64,000 nucleotides of DNA from Burkholderia sp. NRF60-BP8. GTDB taxonomy: Bacteria; Pseudomonadota; Gammaproteobacteria; Burkholderiales; Burkholderiaceae. The position numbers were made by a program, and so were the translations under genes. The DNA lies in the NCBI RefSeq assembly GCF_001522585.2, contig NZ_CP013374.1:620001-684000 (forward strand). The letters run 5' to 3'. Shown here in pieces: positions 26,908 to 34,514 of this stretch; position 1 is the first letter of the stretch, and every line of letters begins with the position of its first letter. The notes under the pieces are model-generated. The model ran no database searches and had not been told where the DNA came from. It worked only from the letters and a program-made list of their open reading frames with translations.

Positions 26908-28116
26908 CTACTCCTTCACGAACAGCTTGCGCGGCACGTTGCAGAACGTCTCGACGCCGGTCTCGGTGATCAGGATGCTTTCCGTGATCTCCAGCCCCCA
27001 GTCGTCGAGCCACAGCCCGGGCATGAAATGGAACGTCATGCCGGGTTCGAGCACCGTACGGTCGCCCGGACGCAGGCTCATCGTGCGCTCGCCCCAGTCG
27101 GGCGGATAGCTCGCGCCGATCGGATAGCCGCAGCGGCTGTCCTTCTCGATGCCCGCGCGGCGCAGCACCGCGAAGAATGCGTTCGCGATGTCCTCGCATA
27201 CGTTGCCCGGCTTCGCGGCCGCGAGTCCCGCTTCGATGCCCTCGACCACCGCGCGCTCGCCGTCGATGAAGTGCGCGGGCGGCTTGCCGAGATAGACGGT
27301 GCGCGACAGCGGGCAGTGATAGCGGCGGTAGCAGCCGGCAATCTCGAAGAACGTGCCGGCGCCGCGCGAGAACGTCGAGTCGTCCCAGGTCAGGTGCGGC
27401 GCGGCCGCGTCCGCGCCGGTCGGCAGCAGCGGGACGATCGCCGGATAATCGCCGCCGAAGCCGTCCGCGCCGCCGATGCCGGTCGCATAGATCTGCGCGA
27501 CCAGGTCGCTTTTCTTCATGCCCGGCTCGATCGTCTCGACGATGTGCGCATGCATCCGCTCGACGATGCGCGCGGCCACGCGCATGTACTCGATCTCGCG
27601 CGGCGACTTCACCGCGCGCTGCCAGTTGACGAGTGCGGTCGCATCGAGCCAGCGCGCGGCCGGCAGATGCTGCTGCAGCGACGCGTACGCCGCCGCGCTG
27701 AAGTAGTAGTTGTCGAGCTCGACGCCGATGCGCAGCGTGCTCCAGCCGCGCGCCGCGATCACCTCGGTCGACAGGTAATCCATCGGGTGGCGCGCGGTCG
27801 ACTGCACGTAATGATCGGGATAGCCGACGATATTCTCGTGCGCCATGAACGCGGTGCGCTTCGCGCCGTTCGCGTCCTGGCCGCGGCCGAACCACACGGG
27901 TTCGCCGTCCAGCGCCAGCAGCACGCACTGGTGCACGTAGAACGACCAGCCGTCGTAGCCGGTCAGCCAGCTCATGTTGGTGGGGTCGGTAACGATCAGC
28001 AGGTCGATGCCGGCCCGCTCCATCGCCGCGCGCGTCTTCGCGATGCGCGCGGCATATTCGCTGCGCGCGAACGCGAGACGCGGCGCGGCGTTCTGGGTTT
28101 CGATGACTGCGGACAT
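26908..28116 (-). CDS. doeA: ectoine hydrolase
   Basis: A 402-residue M24-type (creatinase/aminopeptidase P fold) enzyme matching DoeA/EutD: N-terminal creatinase-like domain (IDLLIVTDPTNMSWLTGYDG) and a catalytic domain with FFEIAGCYRRYHCPLSRTVY, MTFHFMPGLWLDDWGLEITE. It opens the ectoine ring to N-acetyl-diaminobutyrates. The start MSAVIETQ is taken because the family begins there; a longer in-frame start would overlap eutC. Gap of ten bases to eutC. Confidence 0.93.
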   Translation of the reverse strand: MSAVIETQNAAPRLAFARSEYAARIAKTRAAMERAGIDLLIVTDPTNMSWLTGYDGWSFYVHQCVLLALDGEPVWFGRGQDANGAKRTAFMAHENIVGYPDHYVQSTARHPMDYLSTEVIAARGWSTLRIGVELDNYYFSAAAYASLQQHLPAARWLDATALVNWQRAVKSPREIEYMRVAARIVERMHAHIVETIEPGMKKSDLVAQIYATGIGGADGFGGDYPAIVPLLPTGADAAAPHLTWDDSTFSRGAGTFFEIAGCYRRYHCPLSRTVYLGKPPAHFIDGERAVVEGIEAGLAAAKPGNVCEDIANAFFAVLRRAGIEKDSRCGYPIGASYPPDWGERTMSLRPGDRTVLEPGMTFHFMPGLWLDDWGLEITESILITETGVETFCNVPRKLFVKE

Positions 28117-28126
28117 CTGTCTCCTC

Positions 28127-29131
28127 TCAAGTCGTGAGGTCGTTGTGAAAAATCGTGCCCACTTCCGCCGCGCGGGCGCGTTGCAGCGCGAGCACGGCAA
28201 TCGCGGTGTCCTGCGCGCCGGTGCCGGTCAGGTCGCAGATCGTGATGTCGTCGCGATGCGTGCGGCCGTCGCAACGGCCGGTAATCACTTCGCCGAGTTC
28301 GGGAAACACGGCGTCGGCCGCGACGGCCCCGGCCGCGATCGCGTGCGCGAGTTCGCCGGCCACGCGGGTCTGCTGCAGCCGGTCGCAGAAATAGCGTGCG
28401 GCGCCGAACACCGACGGCGCGAGTTCGGTCTTGTAATCGGCGTCCGAACCCATCGCCGTCACGTGCAGCCCGGGATGCAGGTCTTCCGCGTGCACGAGCG
28501 GTGCGCGGCTCGGTGTGGTCGTCACCGCGATGTCCGCGTCGGCCAGCGCCGCTCGCACCGAGCGCGCGACCGTCGCGTCGATGCCGTGCGTCGCGCGCAC
28601 GTCGGCCGCGAATGCCGTGGCCCGCGCGGTATCGCGCGCCCACACCGTCACGTGCGTGATGTCGCGCACGAGCCTCAGCGCGGCGAGCTGCAACCGCGCC
28701 TGCTCGCCCGCGCCGACGATCGCCGCGCGGTGCGCATCGGCCCGCGCGAGCCGGCGCGCGGCCACCGCGCCGGCCGCCGCGGTGCGTACGGCCGTCAGGT
28801 AGCCGTTGTCGAGCAGGACGGCCTCGGTCAGGCCGGTGCGCGCGGACAGCACGAGCATCAGCCCGTTCAGGCTCGGCAGCCCGAGCGACGGGTTGTCGAA
28901 AAAGCCCGGGCTGACCTTGATCGCGAAGCTGTCGAAGCGCGGCAGGTACGCCGTCTTCACGTCCACTTCGGCGTCGCGCGCCGGCAGCGCGAGATTCAGA
29001 ATCGGCGGCATTACGACCGCGTCGGTCGCGAGCGATGCGAACGCGGCCTCGACCTGGTCGATCGCGGCGAGATCGAGCGGCACCAGCGCACGCAGTTGCG
29101 CCTGACCGAGCAACGTGACGGGATGGGCCAT
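28127..29131 (-). CDS. eutC: EutC, ornithine-cyclodeaminase-like protein of (hydroxy)ectoine use
   Basis: A 334-residue member of the ornithine cyclodeaminase/mu-crystallin family with a Rossmann NAD site (RAAIVGAGEQARLQL) and the family segment GLPSLNGLMLVLSARTGLTEA. EutB and EutC together act in hydroxyectoine degradation. It begins one base after the eutB stop. The neighbouring doeA and doeB define the context better than the sequence does. Confidence 0.88.
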   Translation of the reverse strand: MAHPVTLLGQAQLRALVPLDLAAIDQVEAAFASLATDAVVMPPILNLALPARDAEVDVKTAYLPRFDSFAIKVSPGFFDNPSLGLPSLNGLMLVLSARTGLTEAVLLDNGYLTAVRTAAAGAVAARRLARADAHRAAIVGAGEQARLQLAALRLVRDITHVTVWARDTARATAFAADVRATHGIDATVARSVRAALADADIAVTTTPSRAPLVHAEDLHPGLHVTAMGSDADYKTELAPSVFGAARYFCDRLQQTRVAGELAHAIAAGAVAADAVFPELGEVITGRCDGRTHRDDITICDLTGTGAQDTAIAVLALQRARAAEVGTIFHNDLTT

Positions 29132-29132
29132 G

Positions 29133-30104
29133 TCAGTTCTCCGAAACGAGCCGGCGATGCACGGCCATGTCGATGTTCGCGCCGCTCACGACGACCACGA
29201 TCGGGCCGTTGCGGTCGCGGCGCACGATCCGCTCGTCCAGCAACGCGGCGAGGCCGACCGCGCCCGCACCTTCGACGACGAGCCGCTCTTCCCGATACGC
29301 ATGCGCGATGCCGCGTGCGATGGACGGCTCGTCGAGCAGCACGACGTCGTCGGCCAACGCGCGCGTCATGTCGAACGTGTAGCGATTGTCGAGGCCGATG
29401 CCGCCGCCGAGCGAATCGGCCAGCGTGGGCTGCTCGTCGACGTCGACCGGGCGGCCGGCCGCGAGGCTCGCGTGCATCGCGGCGCCGCGCACCATCGATA
29501 CGCCGATCACCTCGATCGGCGGCCGGATCGCCTTCGCGGCAAACGCGACGCCGCTGAACAGGCCGCCGCCCGACAGCGGCACGACGAGCGTCGCCGTATC
29601 GGGCAGCGCCTCAAGTATCTCGACGCCGATCGTCGCCTGGCCCGCGATGATGCGCGGATCGTCGAACGGCGGCACGTACGCATGGCCTTCGTCGCGCGCG
29701 AGGCGCCGCGCTTCGACCTGCGCGTCGTCCTGGCTGTCGCCCGCGATCACCACGCGCGCGCCGAGCGCCGCGACTGCGTCGACCTTGTTGGCCGGCACCA
29801 GCGACGACATGCAGACGGCCGCGTCGATGCCGAGCGCGCGTGCCGCATGCGCGACCGCGCGGCCGTGGTTGCCGGTCGACGCGGTGACCACGCGCGTCAC
29901 GCCCTGCGCCGCGAGTTCCGCGAGCGCGTTGGTTGCGCCGCGCAGCTTGAAGCTGCCGGTCGGCTGCAGCGTTTCGAGCTTCAGGTGGACGGGCGCGCCA
30001 ACGCGCGCGGACAGCGCGGCGGACGCGACGAGCGGCGTACCGTCGGCGCGCCCGGCGAGGCGGCGGCGCGCACGGTAGACGTCGGACAGCGACAGGAAGG
30101 ACAT
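29133..30104 (-). CDS. eutB: EutB, threonine-dehydratase-like PLP enzyme of hydroxyectoine use
   Basis: A 323-residue fold-type II PLP enzyme: PLP lysine K53 in PTGSFKLRGATNA, N in STGNHGRAVA, and phosphate loop SGGGLFSGV. Lacks the C-terminal regulatory domain of biosynthetic threonine deaminase. First gene of the catabolic operon; 107 bases separate it from enuR and should contain the operon promoter. In the pathway it is thought to dehydrate hydroxylated intermediates. Confidence 0.88.
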   Translation of the reverse strand: MSFLSLSDVYRARRRLAGRADGTPLVASAALSARVGAPVHLKLETLQPTGSFKLRGATNALAELAAQGVTRVVTASTGNHGRAVAHAARALGIDAAVCMSSLVPANKVDAVAALGARVVIAGDSQDDAQVEARRLARDEGHAYVPPFDDPRIIAGQATIGVEILEALPDTATLVVPLSGGGLFSGVAFAAKAIRPPIEVIGVSMVRGAAMHASLAAGRPVDVDEQPTLADSLGGGIGLDNRYTFDMTRALADDVVLLDEPSIARGIAHAYREERLVVEGAGAVGLAALLDERIVRRDRNGPIVVVVSGANIDMAVHRRLVSEN

Positions 30105-30144
30105 GGAACGCACGCCTCGCGACGAATGTGATGCGATCCAGTCT

Positions 30145-30174
30145 AATGTTCCAAATCGCGCTTTCGAATGTCCT
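30145..30174 (-). promoter_or_regulatory. candidate EnuR operator upstream of eutB
   Basis: Two direct copies of a half-site, AATGTTCC (30145-30152) and AATGTCCT (30167-30174) on the plus strand, lie 22 bases apart, i.e. two helical turns, in the 107-base gap before eutB. A related ATTGTCCT occurs upstream of enuR. Direct repeats are common for MocR-type regulators. This is pattern matching, not proof. Confidence 0.35.
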
Positions 30175-30211
30175 GATACATTGCGCGCGACGTCGCGGCA
30201 GCGCCGCCGGT

Positions 30212-31624
30212 TCAGTGGAAATCGTTCAGGTGCGGATACTGTTCGAACACGCCCGCGATGGTCTCGAGCGCCGCGTTGCATGCGGCATCCGACGTTTCGG
30301 CGCCGATGCAGACGCGCACCGCGTTCGGCCGCTCCGTGCCGCCGACGAGAAACGGATCGGGCGACGTCACCGCGATCTTGCGGGTGCGCAATTCGCGAAC
30401 GAGCCGCTCGGCCTGCCAGTAGTCGGGCACGCGCAGCCAAGCCGAAAGCGCGTTCGGGTGCGCACCGAGCACATACGGCCCGAGCGCGGCCTTCACCATC
30501 TCCTGGCGTACCGCGAGCCGCCGGCGCTGCAGTTCGACGAGCCGCCGCGCGGTGCCGTCGGCGATCCAGCGCGTCGCGATCTCCGCGATCGGCGACGTCG
30601 CCATCCAGCTGCTCACGCGCAGCACGCTCTCGACGCGCAACGCGAGCCGCCGCGGCATCGCGAGATAGCCGGTGCGCAACCCGGTCAGCACCGATTTCGT
30701 CATGCTCGTGCAGTAGAAGCCGAGCTCCGGAATCAGGCCGGCGATCGGCGTGCCCGTCTTCTCCGGGAGCGGGCCGTACACGTCGTCCTCGATCACGTAC
30801 ACGCCGTAGCGCGTCGCGATGCGCGCGATCGACCGCCGCCGCGACTCGGTCATCAGCGACACGGTCGGGTTATTGAGGGTCGGCGTACACACGAGCGCGC
30901 TGATCCGCTCGCCGTCGCACATCTCCTCGAAATGTTCGGGACGAATGCCGTGCTCGTCCATCTCGAGCCCTTTCAGCGTAAACCCGAGCACGTTCGCGGA
31001 GCCGATCACGCCGTGATCGGTCAGGCTCTCGCACAACACGGTATCGCCCGGCCCGACGATCGACGCGAGCGCGAGAAAGATCCCGTGCGCCGCGCCGTTC
31101 GTGACCAGCAGCGATTCGCGATGCACCGGCATGTTCAGCGACGCGAGCCACGCGGCGCCGGCGTCGCGATGCGCGTCGAGGCCGGCGATCGGCCGGAACG
31201 AGCGGATCCACGGCTGATCGTCGGTGCCGGCCAGCGCCGCGCACACGCTTCGCCACGCGGCATCGTGCTCCGGCGTGTGCACGATGCGGGCGATCGAGAA
31301 GTCGACCAGTTCGCGCTCGGTCGTATCGAGGATGTAGTTCGACATCGATTCGGTCACGCGCGCGGCCACGAAGCTGCCGCGGCCGACCTCGCAGCGGATC
31401 AGCCCCTGGCGCTCCAACTCCTTGTATGCGTTGGTGACGGTCTGCACGCTGACGCCGAGGCTCGACGCGACGTCGCGCTGCGGCGCGAGCCGCGCGCCCG
31501 GCGCAAGCGCGCCGTTTTCGATGTCGCTGGCGATCGCCTTCACGAGCCGCTTGTATTTCGACTCGATGCCGTGCACCGCGCCGATCGCGTCGCGCCAGCC
31601 TGCCGATACCTCGGTCCGTCCCAT
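30212..31624 (-). CDS. enuR: MocR/GntR-type regulator of ectoine catabolism
   Basis: A 470-residue MocR-family regulator. Residues 1-85 form a GntR winged helix (KYKRLVKAIASDIENGALAP, LGVSVQTVTNAYKELERQGL). The rest is a fold-type I aminotransferase-like domain with EDDVYG (280-285) and the PLP lysine K310 in SMTKSVLTGLRTGY. EnuR represses ectoine genes and is released by diaminobutyrate derivatives that react with PLP. ATG with GGAG eight bases upstream; the open frame upstream of it is only chance. Confidence 0.9.
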   Translation of the reverse strand: MGRTEVSAGWRDAIGAVHGIESKYKRLVKAIASDIENGALAPGARLAPQRDVASSLGVSVQTVTNAYKELERQGLIRCEVGRGSFVAARVTESMSNYILDTTERELVDFSIARIVHTPEHDAAWRSVCAALAGTDDQPWIRSFRPIAGLDAHRDAGAAWLASLNMPVHRESLLVTNGAAHGIFLALASIVGPGDTVLCESLTDHGVIGSANVLGFTLKGLEMDEHGIRPEHFEEMCDGERISALVCTPTLNNPTVSLMTESRRRSIARIATRYGVYVIEDDVYGPLPEKTGTPIAGLIPELGFYCTSMTKSVLTGLRTGYLAMPRRLALRVESVLRVSSWMATSPIAEIATRWIADGTARRLVELQRRRLAVRQEMVKAALGPYVLGAHPNALSAWLRVPDYWQAERLVRELRTRKIAVTSPDPFLVGGTERPNAVRVCIGAETSDAACNAALETIAGVFEQYPHLNDFH

Positions 31625-31679
31625 CTCGATGTCTCCGTCGTGGCTTGCGCATGGTCGCTCAGAAAGCCACCCCGAAAAT

Positions 31680-31695
31680 ATTGTCCTAGTGCAAT
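31680..31695 (-). promoter_or_regulatory. dyad upstream of enuR
   Basis: ATTG-tcctagtg-CAAT is an imperfect inverted repeat in the 146-base gap before enuR, in AT-rich sequence. Its left part resembles the half-sites before eutB, so it may be an autoregulatory EnuR site. The gap also separates enuR from the CoA-ester lyase operon. Confidence 0.35.
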
Positions 31696-31770
31696 CGCGC
31701 GCGAAAGCAGGACTTGCGGGTCGAATCGGCGGTGCAATCGGCGTGCCCGGCAAGGGGACGGGCCGGTCTT

Positions 31771-32613
31771 TTATTGTTCGGACGAATGTCGCGGGCTGCC
31801 TACCCGCGCAGAATGGGCCAGAATGCGCCGCGCCTTCAGGATCACCGGCGTGTCGATCATCCTGCCGTCGAGCGCGACCGCCGCGCCGCCGCTCGCCTCG
31901 ACGGCATCGAGCACGCGCCGCGCCCACGCCTGTTCCGCGTCGGTCCACGCATAGGCGCGGTGCACCGCGTCGAGCTGCTTCGGGTGAATGCACAGTTTCC
32001 CGCCGAAGCCGAACCGCCGCGCGTCGCGCGCATGCCGTTCGATCGCGGCGGGATCGTCGATGAACGTCGACACGCCGTCGACCGGCGGCGCGATCCCCGC
32101 CAGCCGCGACGCGAGCACGATCCGCGAGCGGAACGCGTTCAGCGCTTCGCCGTCGCCGTCGATCCCGAGATCGACCTGGAAATCGAGCGTGCCGAACGCC
32201 ACGCGCACGACGCGCGGCGCGGCACACACCTGATCGAGCCCCGCGATGCCGGCCGCCGTCTCGACGATCGGCAGCAGTTCGAGCGCACGATGCGCGTGAG
32301 CGAGCACCGCGTCCACCTGCGCACGCGTGTCGCACTTCGGCAGCATCACGCCGGCCACGCCCGGATGCACGGCGATCACCGCGATGTCGTCGGCGAACCA
32401 TGCGGTGTCGGCTGCATTCACGCGCACCCACACGGGCCGCGCGGCATCGAGTTGCGCGACGACCGCGTCGCGCGCCGCCGGCTTGCCGTCCGGCGGCACC
32501 GCATCCTCGAGATCGACGATCACCGCGTCGGCGCCGGCCGCCCGCGCCTTCTCGAAGCGTTCCGGACGATTGCCGGGAACGAACAGCCACGAACGGGCGG
32601 ACGCGGACGTCAT
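31771..32613 (-). CDS. CitE-like CoA-ester lyase
   Basis: A 280-residue TIM-barrel lyase of the HpcH/HpaI-CitE family: SWLFVPGNRPERFEKARAAG at the N-terminus, IVDLEDAVPPDGK (metal and CoA site), LPIVETAAGI, and late GGKLCIHPKQL. Candidate reactions are cleavage of citramalyl-CoA, malyl-CoA or a 3-hydroxyacyl-CoA. It overlaps the preceding relic by four bases (ATGA) and follows a MaoC-type hydratase, an order known from itaconate degradation (Ich then Ccl). No CoA-transferase gene is present here. Confidence 0.9.
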   Translation of the reverse strand: MTSASARSWLFVPGNRPERFEKARAAGADAVIVDLEDAVPPDGKPAARDAVVAQLDAARPVWVRVNAADTAWFADDIAVIAVHPGVAGVMLPKCDTRAQVDAVLAHAHRALELLPIVETAAGIAGLDQVCAAPRVVRVAFGTLDFQVDLGIDGDGEALNAFRSRIVLASRLAGIAPPVDGVSTFIDDPAAIERHARDARRFGFGGKLCIHPKQLDAVHRAYAWTDAEQAWARRVLDAVEASGGAAVALDGRMIDTPVILKARRILAHSARVGSPRHSSEQ

Positions 32614-32855
32614 GCCGAGGCCTCCGGAAACAGCGTGCCGATCGCGTCGCACGACGTGGCCTGCCGCGCGTCGGCAAGGAGCCGCTCGACCTCGGCGTCG
32701 GGATAGCCGCGTGCGTCGTCGATCCGGCGGAAATACTCGCCGGGAAACGGGCTGCACAGGTCGCGCACCGCTTCGCGGATGTCCTGGCACGGGTCGTGTT
32801 GCGTCGTCTGCATGTCCGTCGTCGATGAAGGAAGGAAAGGCAGCAAGCGCGTCAT
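32610..32855 (-). pseudogene. relic of an acyl-CoA dehydrogenase (N-terminal ~40 residues)
   Basis: A short frame between the hydratase and lyase genes. It encodes IREAVRDLCSPFPGEYFRR followed by IDDARGYPDAEV, which matches the N-terminal helix region of acyl-CoA dehydrogenases (IRDAVRKLC..FPDEYW), then ends after ~30 unrelated residues. A full enzyme needs ~380 residues, so most of the gene is gone. Start could be the ATG at 32855, which overlaps the upstream stop, or the one at 32813. The frame has kept its four-base overlaps with both neighbours, so it may still be translated (81 or 67 residues). Confidence 0.7.
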
Positions 32856-33712
32856 ACGAGGGTCGCCGTGGCCTGCATCGTCAGCCAGCCGTCGCGATCT
32901 TTCGCCCACAGCTCGATCGTGCGGCCGTCGTCCGACGGCTTGCCGCACAGCGCGAACGGCTCCGAATCGAAGGTCGGGCGCACCGCGCGGAACGCGAAGC
33001 TCGCGAGCGTCGCGTCCGGCCGTTCGCGGTGCACGAGATCGACGAGCAGCGTCGCGATCAGCGGGCCGTGCACGACGAGCCCCGGATAACCTTCTTCGTG
33101 CGTCACGTAGCGGCGGTCGTAGTGGATGCGATGGCCGTTGAAGGTCAGCGCCGAATAGCGGAACAGCATCACCGCGTCGGCCGTGACCGTACGCGACCAC
33201 GTCTCGCCCACGGGCGGCGCGACCGGCTTCGGCGCAGGCGCACTTGCGTGCGGCGCGTCGCGATAGACGATGTCGTGCTCTTCCTCGACGCACAGCGCGC
33301 CGCCGGATTCGATCCGGTGCTGCACCGTCACGAACACGAGCCGGCCGCTGCGGCCCGTCTTGTCCTCGATGTTCGCGATCGTCGATTCGCGCGTCGCGCG
33401 CTGCCCCGCACGCAGCGGCGCATGGAACGTCAGCCGGCCGCCGGCCCACATGCGGCGCGGCAGCGGCACCGGCGGCAGGAAGCCGCCGCGCTTCGGGTGA
33501 CCGTCCGGGCCGACCTCGGCCAGCGGCGCGATCGGCAGGAAGTAGAGCCAGTGCCACATCGGCGGCACGACGTCGCCGGGCGACGGGCGATCGAGCGTGG
33601 CGGCCAGCGCGTTCAGCGGGAACGCGGTGATGTCGTCGCCGAGCGTTTCGGTCTTGCCGAGCCACGCGTCGAGCGATGCGGACGTGGCGGGCTGCGAGGA
33701 TGAGGTCGACAC
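32852..33712 (-). CDS. MaoC-like / hot-dog-fold enoyl-CoA hydratase (mesaconyl- or itaconyl-CoA type), GTG start
   Basis: A 286-residue double hot-dog-fold hydratase. N-terminal half resembles FAS1-like dehydratase domains (WHWLYFLPIAPLAEVGPDGHP). C-terminal half holds the hydratase-2 signature YSALTFNGHRIHYDRRY followed by EEGYPGLVVHGPL. The GTG start is chosen because GGAGG lies eight bases upstream; another GTG at 33754 has no site. Role is likely hydration of an unsaturated C5-dicarboxyl-CoA, ahead of the CoA-ester lyase two genes on. First gene of a minus-strand operon. Confidence 0.85.
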   Translation of the reverse strand: MSTSSSQPATSASLDAWLGKTETLGDDITAFPLNALAATLDRPSPGDVVPPMWHWLYFLPIAPLAEVGPDGHPKRGGFLPPVPLPRRMWAGGRLTFHAPLRAGQRATRESTIANIEDKTGRSGRLVFVTVQHRIESGGALCVEEEHDIVYRDAPHASAPAPKPVAPPVGETWSRTVTADAVMLFRYSALTFNGHRIHYDRRYVTHEEGYPGLVVHGPLIATLLVDLVHRERPDATLASFAFRAVRPTFDSEPFALCGKPSDDGRTIELWAKDRDGWLTMQATATLV

Positions 33713-33782
33713 GGGCGGAGCCTCCGGTGCGCTTGCAATGGCCCCAATATGCACGCCGCGCGCGGGTTCGTGAAGTCGGCTT

Positions 33783-33795
33783 TCCCGAACCGGGA
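33783..33795. promoter_or_regulatory. short dyad upstream of the hydratase operon
   Basis: TCCCG-aac-CGGGA, a perfect 5-bp dyad about 70 bases before the hydratase start codon. A possible operator; no regulator is identified. Confidence 0.2.
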
Positions 33796-33991
33796 CTTCG
33801 TATTTGCTTGACGCGGCCGTGCGTCGTGCTTCCGGGCGGTTCTCGTCTGACTATTCAATATAGTCGCCGCGCGGGACGTGGGCGGTTCGGGGTCGCCAGC
33901 CTTACGGCTTGCCCCCGGCCGGCACGCCGCCTAAATTGCTTCAGACGGGCCGGCCGTGCCGCATACGACGTGTCATCCGGGTGACGAAAAA

Positions 33992-34007
33992 CGATAGTTT
34001 GCTATCG
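33992..34007. promoter_or_regulatory. MarR-type operator palindrome
   Basis: CGATAG-tttg-CTATCG, a perfect 6-4-6 inverted repeat, ends 27 bases before the ATG of the MarR gene that opens the efflux operon. Spacing and size fit a MarR dimer site overlapping the promoter, giving autorepression lifted by an aromatic ligand. Confidence 0.65.
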
Positions 34008-34034
34008 AATGTTTTTGCCCCTATCATCTCGCCC

Positions 34035-34514
34035 ATGACCAATCTGCACGACCTCCGCCTCGCCGTCAGCAGCCTGCTCGTGCTCACCGCGCGCAAGTGG
34101 CGCCGCACCAGCGACGGCGTGCTGACCGCGTACAACGTATCCGAGGCGTGCGCGACGCCGCTGCTGATCGCCGGCCGCCTCGGCGAAGGCGTGCGGCAAG
34201 GCACGCTCGCCGAGCACGTCGGCATCGAAGGGCCGTCGCTCGTGCGCCTGCTCGACCAATTGTGCGCGGCCGGCCTCGCCCGCCGCGACGAGGATCCGCA
34301 CGATCGTCGAGCGAAGACGATCTCGCTGACGGCCGCCGGCCGCGCAATCACCGCGAAGATGGAGGAAGACCTGCGCGCGCTGCGCGCACAGGTGCTCAAG
34401 GGCGTGTCGCGCGCCGATCTCGAAGCGACGCTGCGCGTGCTGAACGCGTTCAACGCGGCCGATCTGCATCCTTCGGCGTCGCACCCGTCCCGCCCCGTCG
34501 ATTCCGCGTCATGA
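34035..34514 (+). CDS. MarR-family regulator of the efflux operon
   Basis: A 159-residue MarR protein with the winged-helix segment QGTLAEHVGIEGPSLVRLLDQL and the wing ARRDEDPHDRRAKTISLTAAG. First gene of a five-gene operon; its stop overlaps the start of the FUSC gene (ATGA). A matching palindrome lies directly upstream. Likely ligand: a phenolic or other aromatic acid. Confidence 0.92.
   Translation: MTNLHDLRLAVSSLLVLTARKWRRTSDGVLTAYNVSEACATPLLIAGRLGEGVRQGTLAEHVGIEGPSLVRLLDQLCAAGLARRDEDPHDRRAKTISLTAAGRAITAKMEEDLRALRAQVLKGVSRADLEATLRVLNAFNAADLHPSASHPSRPVDSAS

Noticed and set aside
30212..32677. An 821-codon frame including enuR
   Set aside because: The part upstream of 31624 is a shadow of the CoA-ester lyase gene. 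EnuR begins at an ATG with a ribosome site.
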